Source: Clostridiales bacterium 1_7_47FAA (lineage in GTDB: Bacteria > Bacillota > Clostridia > Lachnospirales > Lachnospiraceae). Taken from it: a DNA stretch of 64,000 bases. A program made the translations under genes and the position numbers. Numbering within the stretch: the stretch's first letter is position 1; every line of letters begins with the position of its first letter. The notes under the pieces were generated by a model that was given only the letters and a program-made list of their open reading frames with translations, was not told where the DNA came from and ran no database searches. The stretch covers positions 608,204 through 672,203 of the forward strand of contig DS990263.1 of assembly GCA_000155435.1 (NCBI GenBank), written 5' to 3'. Below are positions 15,586-24,002 of this stretch, piece by piece.

Positions 15586-17508
15586 TTATTTCATTTTTGT
15601 CTCAAAAGAATCAATACCATACTTCTTCATCTTCCTCCAAAGGGTTGCCTTGCTGATGTTAAGGCTGTCAGCGGTCCGTTCCCGGTTCCCGTTAAACCTT
15701 CCAAGGGCCTGGCGTATGAGCCGTTCCTCTTCCCCGCGGATGGGTCCTGACAGGCCTGAAGCAGCATCACCATCCTGTGTCTGCCCGCGGTCCGGGTACA
15801 GCTGGTCATGGAGCCTGCGTACCATTATCTCGTCGATACTTCTCTTTTCCGCTGTCAGCACCAGCCGGTTCATATAGGTTTCCAGCTGCAGGCGGTTGCC
15901 TGGCCAGTCATATTCCATGAGGCATTGAATGGCGCCCCTGGTCAGCACATGGTATCTTGCATATTTGTCACAGCATTCTTTTAATAATGCCTCTGTCAGG
16001 AATTCCATGTCTTCCGGGCGTTTCCTTAAGGGCGGGACACACAGCATCAGCCCGCTGATCAGATACAGCAGATCCTTCCTGAACCCGCCTGCCCCGGCCA
16101 GGTCCCATAATCCCTCAAGGTCCATTGTAGTGGATGCCATGATTCGGACATCAAAGCGTACGGTCCTGGCAAAATCCCTGCTGCTGCCGGTTTTATACCG
16201 TATAAGCTGGTACAGGCCGAACTGGTTGGACAGGGACATCTGTTCCACGTCTTCTATATAGATGGTGCCCTGGTTGGCCAGGAATACGGCGCCCTTGTCC
16301 CCGAAGATCATGCTGTGCTGTTCTGTTTCCGAAAGCCCGTTGCAGGAAAGGGAGAAAAATGCCCCGTCATTATATAACCCTGCATTGTGCATACTCTCTG
16401 CCAGCAGGCGCTGTTCCGTTCCGGTCTCCCCGAGAATCAGTACAGGCAGTCCTGACTGGGAATACAGCCTGGCCAGATGTACACAGTCCTGCATTGCTTT
16501 TGATTGCTGCAGGACGGACTGGAAACATCCCCTGGCAATCAGGCCGTGGTGCTTCAACTGCCCCTCCGCCACGGCGCCCTGCCGGTCCCTGGTCTGTCCC
16601 TGGCGCTTGACTTTATGGCAGGTCAGGATTGCGCCTTCTGTCTCATCCCCCACCCTGACCGGTGCCAGGATTGCAAAAACAGCAGTGCTGCCCGCCTGCA
16701 TGAAGGAGGAATAACTCTCCTGCTTTCCCTCCAGTACCTCTGTCAGCTTGCCGTGGTCAATGTCCTTAAATACATCCTCCATCTTCCTGCCGGCCACCTG
16801 TCCCCCGTCCGGTCCCAGGATATCCTTCATCACAGGATTCACGGCAGTGATCACGCCATCCTTGTCCATGTTGACCACGCCGTTAAAGGAGTAATCCAAC
16901 AGCGCCTCAATCTGGGCATTGCTCCTTTTCTCTGCCCCCATGGCAAAGTCCATGCTCTCCGCCATGGCAAAGGCGGTGCGCAGGGAATCCTCTGTCATGG
17001 ACAGGAACAGGGACGGGCATCCGGCTTCCTTCGCAGTCCCCACAGCCACATCCCCGCCAATCACCAGGTCAGCCCCCTCCTCAATGGCCAGCCTGGACTG
17101 TTCCTTAAGCCCTGCGCCGTTGGAGGCAAAGTAGGTCCTCAGCCTGATATCATAGATGCTTTCAAAGTATGACATGTCACAGAACATGTTCTTCACGCCC
17201 ACCACCGCGATGACCGGCATGTCCCTTCCCACAATCTGTTTTGCCTTCACCACAAGAAGGGCCATCTCCTGGGCCGTGACAACAATCTCAACCACGGGTA
17301 TGTCCGTGTACTGCTTGATGACGGAGGCCTGAAGGCCCCTGGCAATCAGGATGGAGGCCCCTGCCGCAATGGCTTTCCTAGCCTCCACCACGGCATTTTC
17401 AGTCTGGATGACGCGCATGTCGCTGATGGCATACTTTTTTTCCTGAAGAATATTATGGGCCTGGTAAAGCATTTCTTCCCTTGGCACCAGAAGGACAATC
17501 TTTCCCAT
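15586..17508 (-). CDS. PrpR-N/PAS/AAA+/Fis-type transcriptional regulator with degenerate AAA+ core
   Basis: 640 residues: PrpR_N ligand-sensing domain (1-195; MGKIVLLVPREEML, DLVIGGDVAVGTAKEAG), PAS domain (about 200-300; NGVVNMDKDGVITAVNPV), NtrC-like AAA+ domain (about 330-560) and Fis-type HTH (about 598-636; RERTADSLNISKATLWRKM). The AAA+ domain is damaged: Walker A reads GETGTEQR (360-367, catalytic Lys gone), Walker B reads IYIEDVEQM instead of LFLDEI, and GAFTGA, which contacts sigma-54, is absent because the loop is shortened to FGDKGAVF. It therefore cannot be a normal sigma-54 activator and may act on sigma-A promoters like TyrR. The likely target is the adjacent garR operon. Confidence 0.88.
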   Translation of the reverse strand: MGKIVLLVPREEMLYQAHNILQEKKYAISDMRVIQTENAVVEARKAIAAGASILIARGLQASVIKQYTDIPVVEIVVTAQEMALLVVKAKQIVGRDMPVIAVVGVKNMFCDMSYFESIYDIRLRTYFASNGAGLKEQSRLAIEEGADLVIGGDVAVGTAKEAGCPSLFLSMTEDSLRTAFAMAESMDFAMGAEKRSNAQIEALLDYSFNGVVNMDKDGVITAVNPVMKDILGPDGGQVAGRKMEDVFKDIDHGKLTEVLEGKQESYSSFMQAGSTAVFAILAPVRVGDETEGAILTCHKVKRQGQTRDRQGAVAEGQLKHHGLIARGCFQSVLQQSKAMQDCVHLARLYSQSGLPVLILGETGTEQRLLAESMHNAGLYNDGAFFSLSCNGLSETEQHSMIFGDKGAVFLANQGTIYIEDVEQMSLSNQFGLYQLIRYKTGSSRDFARTVRFDVRIMASTTMDLEGLWDLAGAGGFRKDLLYLISGLMLCVPPLRKRPEDMEFLTEALLKECCDKYARYHVLTRGAIQCLMEYDWPGNRLQLETYMNRLVLTAEKRSIDEIMVRRLHDQLYPDRGQTQDGDAASGLSGPIRGEEERLIRQALGRFNGNRERTADSLNISKATLWRKMKKYGIDSFETKMK

Positions 17509-17538
17509 GCATCCCCCTCCCGTCTGATGGATATCTGT

Positions 17539-18414
17539 TTACTTCTCCAACCTTGTCTTTAACAACTCCAGCCCGGCCAGGATCAGGCCGCCAAGCAGGA
17601 AAAACAGTATGCTGAAGGTCTGAAGCCCCAAAGGCTCCATGGGTACATCCAGGGTAGTCGGCCCCTTGGTAATGGCATACAGCGAACCGATCATCAGACC
17701 CAGGATGGCGTAGATGGTCTGGGAACGGTAACGCTCCAGGCACATTTTAATGATTTTGATGATTCCCACAATCCCGGTGATGACACCCATGCCAAACACG
17801 AACAGGATGGGTACGTAATTCAGGTTCATGTGAAGCAATTCCTTCACAGCCCCGATAATGGGCACATAAATGCCGAATATGAGAAGCAGCGTGGAACCGG
17901 ATATGCCGGGCAGCACCATGGCGGTGATGGCCACCATGGCAGTGAGGAACACATAGGCCATCAGACCCATCGACAGATGTTCCACCGAGACATTAATGCC
18001 CTGTCCTCCCGCCGGATTAAAATAGGAGATGCAGAACACCAGCCCAATGCCGAGAACCGTGAACACCAGGTTCCCATATCTTCCCCGGATGGAATCCTTC
18101 TCCTCCCGTATGACCATGGGCACCGCAAAAAAGGTAAGTCCCATGAACACGGAACTGATTTCATATATATGTTCCTGGAACAGTCCCGACAATACAAGCA
18201 CGGACAGGCAGAATCCGGCCACCCATCCCACGCCTAATTTAAAAAGAAAGAAGAATGCCTGTTTCCTTCTGGCATTGTCCTTTCCCATCAAATCATTTAA
18301 CGAGTTAATGAACTCATCATAAAATCCAAGTAGAAAAGCAATGGTTCCGCCTGACACGCCCGGCACGCTGTCCGCCATGGCCATACAGAACCCTCTGATT
18401 CCGTTTAAAAGCAC
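17539..18414 (-). CDS. popT: DUF368 membrane protein, PopT-type undecaprenyl-phosphate translocase
   Basis: 291 residues from GTG 18414, preferred because AGGAGG lies eight bases before it and the predicted promoter excludes the longer frame at 18444. About eight membrane helices with the DUF368 repeat motif: SVPGVSGGTIAFLLGFYDEFI near the N-terminus and VLPGISGSTLLLIFGIY in the second half. DUF368 proteins were shown to return undecaprenyl phosphate to the inner leaflet (PopT), recycling the carrier for cell wall and teichoic acid synthesis. That function is assigned here by family only. The two inverted PGxSG re-entrant motifs are intact. Confidence 0.85.
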   Translation of the reverse strand: MLLNGIRGFCMAMADSVPGVSGGTIAFLLGFYDEFINSLNDLMGKDNARRKQAFFFLFKLGVGWVAGFCLSVLVLSGLFQEHIYEISSVFMGLTFFAVPMVIREEKDSIRGRYGNLVFTVLGIGLVFCISYFNPAGGQGINVSVEHLSMGLMAYVFLTAMVAITAMVLPGISGSTLLLIFGIYVPIIGAVKELLHMNLNYVPILFVFGMGVITGIVGIIKIIKMCLERYRSQTIYAILGLMIGSLYAITKGPTTLDVPMEPLGLQTFSILFFLLGGLILAGLELLKTRLEK

Positions 18415-18445
18415 ACAAATTCCCTCCTGTCGATTTCTCCCCACA

Positions 18446-18473
18446 ATTATACATGAAATATGGGGAATTTCAA
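18446..18473 (-). promoter_or_regulatory. Sigma-A promoter of the DUF368 gene
   Basis: Minus strand TTGAAA (18468-18473), 16 bases, TATAAT (18446-18451). Its position puts the transcript start near 18440 and supports the GTG start at 18414. Confidence 0.6.
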
Positions 18474-18557
18474 GTAAAATATAAACCTGTATTTCATTTT
18501 TCCCTTTTATGTGATATCATAGTGCTAATTTAACTCATAAAAGCAAGGAGGTATAGT

Positions 18558-19451
18558 ATGTATGAACTGATACAGACAGGCGCCAGGAGCTTCTATATTA
18601 ACTGCCCTGCCAAAATCGGCGTATTTAAGATTGATGATACCCGGATATGTCTGATTGACAGCGGCAGTGATAAGGATGCCGGAAGGAAAGTGCGCCAGAT
18701 CATGGACCGGGAAGGATGGAGCCTGCACGCCATCGTCAACACCCACTCCAATGCAGACCACATCGGCGGCAATAAATACCTGCAGCAGCAGACCGGCTGT
18801 AAGATTTACGCCAAAGGCGTGGAGGCGGCATTTACAAGCCATCCCCAGCTGGAACCCGCTTTCCTGTACGGCGGCTATCCCTTCAAGGACCTGCGGCACA
18901 AATTCCTCATGGCCCCGGAAAGCCAGGTATGTGACATAAGCGCCATGGAGGAGGATACGGCGCTTTCGGAACTGGAAATCATCCCGCTGCCGGGCCACTT
19001 TTTTGAGATGATCGGAGTGCGGACCCCGGACAGAACCGTTTTTCTGGCAGATTGTCTCAGCAGCCGGGCAACCCTTGACAAATACAAGGTATCATTCATC
19101 TATGATGTGTCCTCCTATCTCCAAACCCTGGACCGGGTCATGGAAATGGAAGCCCCGCTTTTTGTCCCGGCCCACGCCGAAGCCACGGACAGCATCAGGG
19201 ACCTTGCCATATACAATAAACAATGTGTCCATGAAATTGCCCTTAAGCTGCTGGACATCTGTACCATTCCACAGACCTTTGAATCCGTCCTTAAGATGGT
19301 TTTTGATGATTATGGCCTGACCATGAGCTTCCAGCAGCATGTCCTGGTAGGTTCCACCATCCGTTCCTACCTTTCCTGGCTGAAGGACGAAGGCAGGCTT
19401 ACTGCATATGTGGAAGGAAACCGGATGTTCTGGTCGGTATCCGAGGAGTGA
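18558..19451 (+). CDS. MBL-fold metallo-hydrolase with altered metal motif and C-terminal helical domain
   Basis: 297 residues, start set by AGGAGG six bases before ATG. The metallo-beta-lactamase fold is clear: CLIDSGSDKDAG, NTHSNADHIGGN, PLPGHFFEMIGV, VFLADCL and FVPAHAEA. The usual HxHxDH metal motif reads H63-S-N65-A-D67-H68, so the second histidine is an asparagine. The later ligands (H in PGH, D in LAD, H in PAH) are kept. A winged-helix-like C-terminal domain (about 215-297) ends WLKDEGRLTAYVEGNRMFW. Substrate unknown; the altered site may bind one metal or a different metal. It is convergent with the ammonium transporter gene. Confidence 0.82.
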   Translation: MYELIQTGARSFYINCPAKIGVFKIDDTRICLIDSGSDKDAGRKVRQIMDREGWSLHAIVNTHSNADHIGGNKYLQQQTGCKIYAKGVEAAFTSHPQLEPAFLYGGYPFKDLRHKFLMAPESQVCDISAMEEDTALSELEIIPLPGHFFEMIGVRTPDRTVFLADCLSSRATLDKYKVSFIYDVSSYLQTLDRVMEMEAPLFVPAHAEATDSIRDLAIYNKQCVHEIALKLLDICTIPQTFESVLKMVFDDYGLTMSFQQHVLVGSTIRSYLSWLKDEGRLTAYVEGNRMFWSVSEE

Positions 19452-19463
19452 GAGGGCGCAAAA

Positions 19464-19506
19464 CAGGCAGGGGCTGCACAACCCAACGTCATACAGTCCC
19501 TGCCTG
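19464..19506. terminator. Bidirectional hairpin between MBL gene and amt
   Basis: CAGGCAGGGGCTG (19464-19476) and CAGTCCCTGCCTG (19494-19506) pair with one mismatch. The hairpin lies between two converging genes. No clear T-tract on either side, so it is called by position and stem strength. Confidence 0.5.
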
Positions 19507-19517
19507 AATGCAATCCC

Positions 19518-21212
19518 CTATTCGCCCTGGAGCGCATCAAAACCCTGCTCTCCCGTCCGCACCTTAATCACGTTCTCAACATCATATACGAAAATCTTTC
19601 CATCTCCGATATTTCCCGTATAAAGGACTTTTCTGGCAGTTTCAATCACCTCGGACACAGGAACCTTGCTTACGACCACCTCCAGCTTCATCTTTGGCAG
19701 GAAGGCCACTTCCTCCACCTTAATGCCCCTGTAGTAATTGACATGGCCCTTCTGGGTGCCGCAGCCCATGACCTGGGTAACCGTCATCCCGGTCACGCCC
19801 AGCCCCGACAGGGCATCCTTAAGCGGGACGAACCTGGCCTGGTTAAACACCATGACAATCTTGGTCAGCTTTGTTGTACCGGACACTGGTACGGAGGCTG
19901 GGAAATGTTCCACTGCAACAGCCTTCTCAACGGACACATCACGTGTATCTTCTTCCGTTTCCTTACCCGTGAATACCATTGGCATGAAGTCCGCATAAGA
20001 ACTGGAAAGGTTGTGTTCGGTTGCATCCAGCCCCTTTGTCTCCTCTTCCCTGCTGGCGCGCAGTCCGATTGTCTTCTTCAGCACGGTAAAGGTAATGGTC
20101 ATGGTTACCGCGACCCAGACAATCACTGCCGCCACGCCGATCAGCTGTATACCCAGGAAATGAAAGCCTCCCCCGTACACCAGTCCGCCATCCGCTGCAA
20201 ACACTCCGGTCAGCAGGGTGCCTGCGGCGCCGCACATCCCATGGACCCCGATGGCGCCCACCGGGTCGTCAATCCTGCACACCTTATCAATGAACTCAAT
20301 GCCGAATACAACCACAAAAGCAGCAATCAGACCAATGAAGAATGCGCCGGCCGGCGTTACCAGGTCACAGCCGGCCGTAATGGCTACCAGACCTGCCAGG
20401 GAACCGTTCAGTGTCATGGATATGTCCGGCTTCTTATAACGCAGCCAGGTGATGATCATGGTTGCAACCGTTGCGGTTGCGGCAGCCAGATTGGTTGTCA
20501 CGAAAATATTTCCGGCTGAATAAACAGATGCGTCATTATCCATGGATACCGTGGAACAGCCGTTAAACCCAAACCAGCAGAACCAGAGGATGAATACGCC
20601 CAAGGCCCCGAGCGTGAGGCTGTGGCCCAGGATGGCGTTGGGTTTTCCGTCCTTATCATACTTTCCGATACGGGGACCAAGGATTTTGGCTCCCACCAGC
20701 GCAGCCACGCCCCCGCACATATGTACTGCGGTTGAACCTGCGAAATCATGGAAGCCCATCTGGGCCAGCCAGCCGCCGCCCCAGATCCAATGCCCGGATA
20801 TAGGATATACAACCGCGCTGATGACAGCGCTGTAGATGCAGTATGATATGAATTTCGTGCGCTCCGCCATTGCTCCTGAAACAATGGTTGCTGCTGTTGC
20901 ACAGAAAACCGTCTGGAAAATCAGGAAAGCCGGAAGGGGAACACCGGAAGGAAGGATACTGCTGTAATCACCCCTTACCAGGGGGTCAAATCCTCCAATC
21001 AAGGCGCCTGCCCCGCCAAACATGATGCCAAATCCGGTAAGCCAGAACAGCGGGGTGCCGATGGCAAAATCCATCAGGTTCTTCATGATGATGTTGCCTG
21101 CATTCTTAGCTCTTGTAAAACCGGTCTCCACCATGGCAAAGCCTGCCTGCATGAAGAAGACAAGGGCTGCGCCCAGCAAGACCCAGATTGTGTTTACTGC
21201 TGAAAATTCCAT
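19518..21212 (-). CDS. amt: Ammonium transporter Amt fused to a C-terminal P-II (GlnK-like) domain
   Basis: 564 residues from ATG 21212, which has GGAGG eight bases ahead (a longer frame to 21293 has none). Residues 1 to about 405 are an AmtB-type channel with eleven helices: FFMQAGFAMVETGF, YPISGHWIWGGGWLAQMG, DFAGSTAVHMCGG and VHGMCGAAGTLLTG. Residues about 449-564 are a complete P-II domain: LTKIVMVFNQARFVPLKDAL, T-loop GCGTQKGHVNYYRG, LEVVVSKVPVSEVIETA and the B/C-loop TGNIGDGKIFVYDV. In other bacteria GlnK is a separate protein that plugs the channel when nitrogen is ample; here it is tethered. No separate glnB/glnK is next to it. Confidence 0.93.
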   Translation of the reverse strand: MEFSAVNTIWVLLGAALVFFMQAGFAMVETGFTRAKNAGNIIMKNLMDFAIGTPLFWLTGFGIMFGGAGALIGGFDPLVRGDYSSILPSGVPLPAFLIFQTVFCATAATIVSGAMAERTKFISYCIYSAVISAVVYPISGHWIWGGGWLAQMGFHDFAGSTAVHMCGGVAALVGAKILGPRIGKYDKDGKPNAILGHSLTLGALGVFILWFCWFGFNGCSTVSMDNDASVYSAGNIFVTTNLAAATATVATMIITWLRYKKPDISMTLNGSLAGLVAITAGCDLVTPAGAFFIGLIAAFVVVFGIEFIDKVCRIDDPVGAIGVHGMCGAAGTLLTGVFAADGGLVYGGGFHFLGIQLIGVAAVIVWVAVTMTITFTVLKKTIGLRASREEETKGLDATEHNLSSSYADFMPMVFTGKETEEDTRDVSVEKAVAVEHFPASVPVSGTTKLTKIVMVFNQARFVPLKDALSGLGVTGMTVTQVMGCGTQKGHVNYYRGIKVEEVAFLPKMKLEVVVSKVPVSEVIETARKVLYTGNIGDGKIFVYDVENVIKVRTGEQGFDALQGE

Positions 21213-21256
21213 AGAATGTTCCTCCTTGAGTTTTGTAATGGGGATGTCTGAAATAC

Positions 21257-21366
21257 AAAAGGGTGTATTGCCGCCGGTACCTGACGATTGCAATACACCC
21301 CTTTGTGTACTCTGTTACTCACGTAAGAACAGGAAAAGCGCCGGGTGTTAAGCACCAGCGCTTTTC
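21257..21366 (-). promoter_or_regulatory. Structured 5' leader of amt with three stem-loops (attenuator candidate)
   Basis: Between the amt promoter and start codon the transcript can form three hairpins. SL1 (21333-21366): GAAAAGCGC/GCGCTTTTC with an inner GGTG/CACC. SL2 (21312-21332): CTG/CAG plus TTAC/GTAA closed by a GUGA tetraloop. SL3 (21261-21300): perfect 11-bp GGGTGTATTGC/GCAATACACCC followed by TTTT, a terminator-like shape 48 bases ahead of the start codon. This is the layout of transcription attenuation. I could not match it to a named riboswitch, and the loops do not fit the ANTAR AxxGxx hexaloop rule. Confidence 0.55.
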
Positions 21367-21378
21367 TTTATGTGGCTT

Positions 21379-21407
21379 ATTATAGTGTCCCATGTTTTAA
21401 AAGTCAA
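21379..21407 (-). promoter_or_regulatory. Sigma-A promoter of amt
   Basis: Minus strand TTGACT (21402-21407), 17 bases, TATAAT (21379-21384). Close to consensus; it yields a leader of about 160 bases before the amt start. Confidence 0.75.
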
Positions 21408-21481
21408 CCACAAATAAATATTTCGTTAATAAATTATAAAAAAACCATAAAATATATCCTATTTTCAGCAAAACGCAGAAA

Positions 21482-21775
21482 TCATCTTCTGCTTGCAGCT
21501 TTCCAGCGGCTGGCCTGGGCCACAAACTGTTCATTCAGCCAGTCCACGCCTTTGGCGATTCCATCCGCGTCAAATTCCAGGAGGATTTTTTCTTTCTCCT
21601 CTTTTGGGGTAGCATCGTATCCATATGGCTCCGGCCACACGCAGACACCCAGCTTAGGCTTTTCCTCACCTTCCACCTCTGTCTTTTCCATCCGGAAACG
21701 CATTCCCTGATGGCTGCCCGTAAACTTTTCCTTCTTCAGGAAATTAACAGGCATGAAATCTTTTAATTCCAGCAT
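21482..21775 (-). CDS. Small conserved protein of unknown function
   Basis: 97 residues from ATG 21775, preferred over the ATG at 21784 for its spacing from AGGTG. It begins MLELKDFMPVNFLKKEKFTG and contains MRFRMEKTEVEGEEKPKLGV, WPEPYGYDATPKEEKEKI and a C-terminal DWLNEQFVAQASRW. It has no signal peptide or membrane helix and is soluble and highly charged. I recall similar short proteins in Lachnospiraceae but know no function. It is third in an apparent operon after the ClC exchanger and the lipoprotein (gap 32 bases). Confidence 0.7.
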   Translation of the reverse strand: MLELKDFMPVNFLKKEKFTGSHQGMRFRMEKTEVEGEEKPKLGVCVWPEPYGYDATPKEEKEKILLEFDADGIAKGVDWLNEQFVAQASRWKAASRR

Positions 21776-21807
21776 AATACACACCTGCCTGTCTGAAGTA
21801 ATCGGGA

Positions 21808-22377
21808 TTATTTCTCGTTCTCACCCAGTTCTGCCAGGGTGACCGCAAGGCTGCTGATATCCCCGTCCTCCACCTGGCTGACCGTGTAAAGGGTGTATTT
21901 CGTACTGCCCCATTCCCAGGCAGCCAGCCGTCCGCCGCTTTCCGTGGTCTTGATCTGAATCTCAGCCGTCTGTCCGCCGCTTCCGGCTGTTTCGGTCAGG
22001 ACGCCGTCCTTAAAACGCTCAAATATTCCAGCAAAATCCTCTGCCGTATCCGATGCCCGGTAGGTATACCCTATATCATTGAAGGTGAAATGGATATCAG
22101 CCACCTCTCCGTTAATAATAAAATAGGACGGCTCCACTGCTTCCTTTGGCAGCACCATATGAACCCCGATTTTCTCAAAGGCCAGGACATTGTCCACCTC
22201 CTCCATGGGGTTGGGTATGCCCGCATTCCCAGTGGATTCCTCCGCCCTGGCAGACGTCTCAGCCGGCGTGGCTTCGGTTGGCGCAGGTTCCTTGCCTGCA
22301 CACCCGCCAATCATGCATGATGCCAGCACTGCAGTGAGCAGGACTGCCCTTTTACCGGTCTTCATATAAAAATCCAT
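21808..22377 (-). CDS. Putative lipoprotein of unknown function
   Basis: 189 residues from ATG 22377, chosen for GGGAGG seven bases ahead; the open frame extends further up but would overlap the ClC gene. A type II signal peptide (basic MKTGKRAVLL, hydrophobic core) ends in the lipobox IGGC, with the lipidated Cys near residue 24. A Glu/Ala/Thr-rich spacer is followed by a domain starting MEEVDNVLAFEKIGVHMVLP and containing YFIINGEVADIHFTFNDIGY and YTYRASDTAEDFAGIFERF. The pattern resembles surface lipoproteins with a DUF4367-type fold, but I cannot name the family. It probably shares a transcript with the ClC gene (gap 25 bases). Confidence 0.75.
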   Translation of the reverse strand: MDFYMKTGKRAVLLTAVLASCMIGGCAGKEPAPTEATPAETSARAEESTGNAGIPNPMEEVDNVLAFEKIGVHMVLPKEAVEPSYFIINGEVADIHFTFNDIGYTYRASDTAEDFAGIFERFKDGVLTETAGSGGQTAEIQIKTTESGGRLAAWEWGSTKYTLYTVSQVEDGDISSLAVTLAELGENEK

Positions 22378-22402
22378 ATACATTCCTCCCTTCGATGCAA
22401 TC

Positions 22403-23983
22403 TTAATTGCGCTCCAGCCCAACTGTCTCACAATACTCCTGGAGGGTCCGGTGCAGCTGGCCTTCTGAAGTCTCATCGCACAGTACGACAATCTTATCCC
22501 CGGCACGCAGGACCGTATCCCCCCTGGGTACGAACTCGGCGTCGCCCCGCATCAGCGAAACCACCAGGCAGGTCCTGGGCCATGCAATGGCAGCCACCTT
22601 CTGTCCTTCGGCGGCGCTTCCGTGATAAATCATTCCCTCCACCAGGACCTTTTCCCCTGTGAGCGTGGCCTTCTTATCCGGGTTCTGCTTGGCCAGCAGA
22701 CGGTGTAACAGCTGGTCATATACCGGCGCACAGCGCAGGATATCAGGCACCAGATAGGCTGCCAGGGACACCATGGACAGGGTCAGCAGGTGTGAGAAAG
22801 AACCTGACATCTCGCTGATCAGGATGATTCCTGTAATGGGCGCCCTCACAATGGCTGAAAAGTACCCGGCCATGCCAAGGATGATGAAGTTGACCAAAAG
22901 CCCTGAAAGCGACGGGCTTAAGGGTTCCGCCAGACGGTAATAGATGCTTCCGATGATGGCCCCCAGCACCAGCAATGGCAGGAATATGCCTCCCGGCGCC
23001 CCGGAGCCGAAGCTGACCATGGAGAAGCAGAATTTGACCACCAGCAGAAGACAGAGGGAACCAAGGACAAAATCACCGGCAGACATCTCTTCCACCAGCG
23101 CATGCCCGCCGCCCAGAACGCCGCGGTACAGAAAGCCGAACACGCCTGCAAGAAGGAAGGGTATCAGTACCCGCACCAGGCGCCAGGGAATCCTCTCGTA
23201 CAGGTCCTGGATCTTTGACAGGACCGTGTTGTAGACTACTCCCATGGCCCCAATCAGCACACCGAGAAGTAGCACATGCCCGTAAGTGTTCAGGGGCATC
23301 ATGTGGGTGATGGTAAAGGTAAATACAGGTTTCAGGCCAAATACGTTCCTGGATACAAAGTCGGATGTGATGGAGGCCGCCATGGAGGATAACAGCAGTT
23401 CCGGTGAAATGTGCTTATGTACCTCCTCCAGGGAGAACAGGATACCTGCAATGGGTGCGTTAAAGGCAGCTGAAAGGCCCGCGCTGGCCCCACAGGTGAT
23501 GAGCAGCTTCTCTTCTGTCCTGACCCTTTTTGTCAGTCTTGAGAATCCTTTGGCGGCCATGGCCCCCAGCTGGATGCTGGGGCCTTCACGGCCAAGGGAC
23601 AGGCCGCATCCAAGGGATAGTATCCCGCCGCCCAGCTTGGCAAGCAGGACCCGCCACCAGCATTCGTCAATCTCGCCTATGATCTCGCCTTCCACCTGGG
23701 GTATGCCGCTTCCCGAAATCAGGGATTCCCATTTAAGCAGCCCGGCCACCACAAAGGCTGCCGCTACCAGGATAAGGAACCAAACCGGGATGAACCAGGT
23801 GTTGGCCTTCCCGTAATCCAATATGGCATTTAAAAGTGTATCCGCATATCCGATCAGATACCTGAAAGCCACCACCACCGCGCCTGCAATGGCACCCACT
23901 GCCACTCCTTCCAAAATCAGTTCATAGCGAAAACTCCGGTACCTGTTGATTGTATGGGTAACCGTATGTTGTTCCGGCTGCAT
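22403..23983 (-). CDS. clcA: ClC-family chloride/proton exchanger with C-terminal TrkA-C (RCK_C) domain
   Basis: 526 residues. About 12 helices of the ClC fold, with the anion-selectivity motifs GSGIP (91-95), GREGP (131-135, gating glutamate E133 present), GAPGGIFLPLLVLGA and IVRAPITGIIL. Residues about 440-520 form a cytoplasmic TrkA-C domain ending in GDKIVVLCDETSEGQL, which in related carriers binds regulatory ligands. The retained gating glutamate fits a coupled H+/Cl- exchanger rather than a fluoride-type ClC. It is followed by a lipoprotein and a small unknown gene. Confidence 0.92.
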   Translation of the reverse strand: MQPEQHTVTHTINRYRSFRYELILEGVAVGAIAGAVVVAFRYLIGYADTLLNAILDYGKANTWFIPVWFLILVAAAFVVAGLLKWESLISGSGIPQVEGEIIGEIDECWWRVLLAKLGGGILSLGCGLSLGREGPSIQLGAMAAKGFSRLTKRVRTEEKLLITCGASAGLSAAFNAPIAGILFSLEEVHKHISPELLLSSMAASITSDFVSRNVFGLKPVFTFTITHMMPLNTYGHVLLLGVLIGAMGVVYNTVLSKIQDLYERIPWRLVRVLIPFLLAGVFGFLYRGVLGGGHALVEEMSAGDFVLGSLCLLLVVKFCFSMVSFGSGAPGGIFLPLLVLGAIIGSIYYRLAEPLSPSLSGLLVNFIILGMAGYFSAIVRAPITGIILISEMSGSFSHLLTLSMVSLAAYLVPDILRCAPVYDQLLHRLLAKQNPDKKATLTGEKVLVEGMIYHGSAAEGQKVAAIAWPRTCLVVSLMRGDAEFVPRGDTVLRAGDKIVVLCDETSEGQLHRTLQEYCETVGLERN

Positions 23984-24002
23984 GACATTTCCCCCCTGTA
24001 TC

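Noticed and set aside
21257..21366. ANTAR-responsive leader on amt
   Set aside because: The visible loops (CUUAA, GUGA and a long SL3 loop) do not show two hexaloops with A at position 1 and G at position 4, so the named class was not assigned.
22378..22506. N-terminal extension of the lipoprotein into the ClC gene
   Set aside because: The extension would overlap the end of clcA, has no ribosome site and would bury the type II signal peptide.
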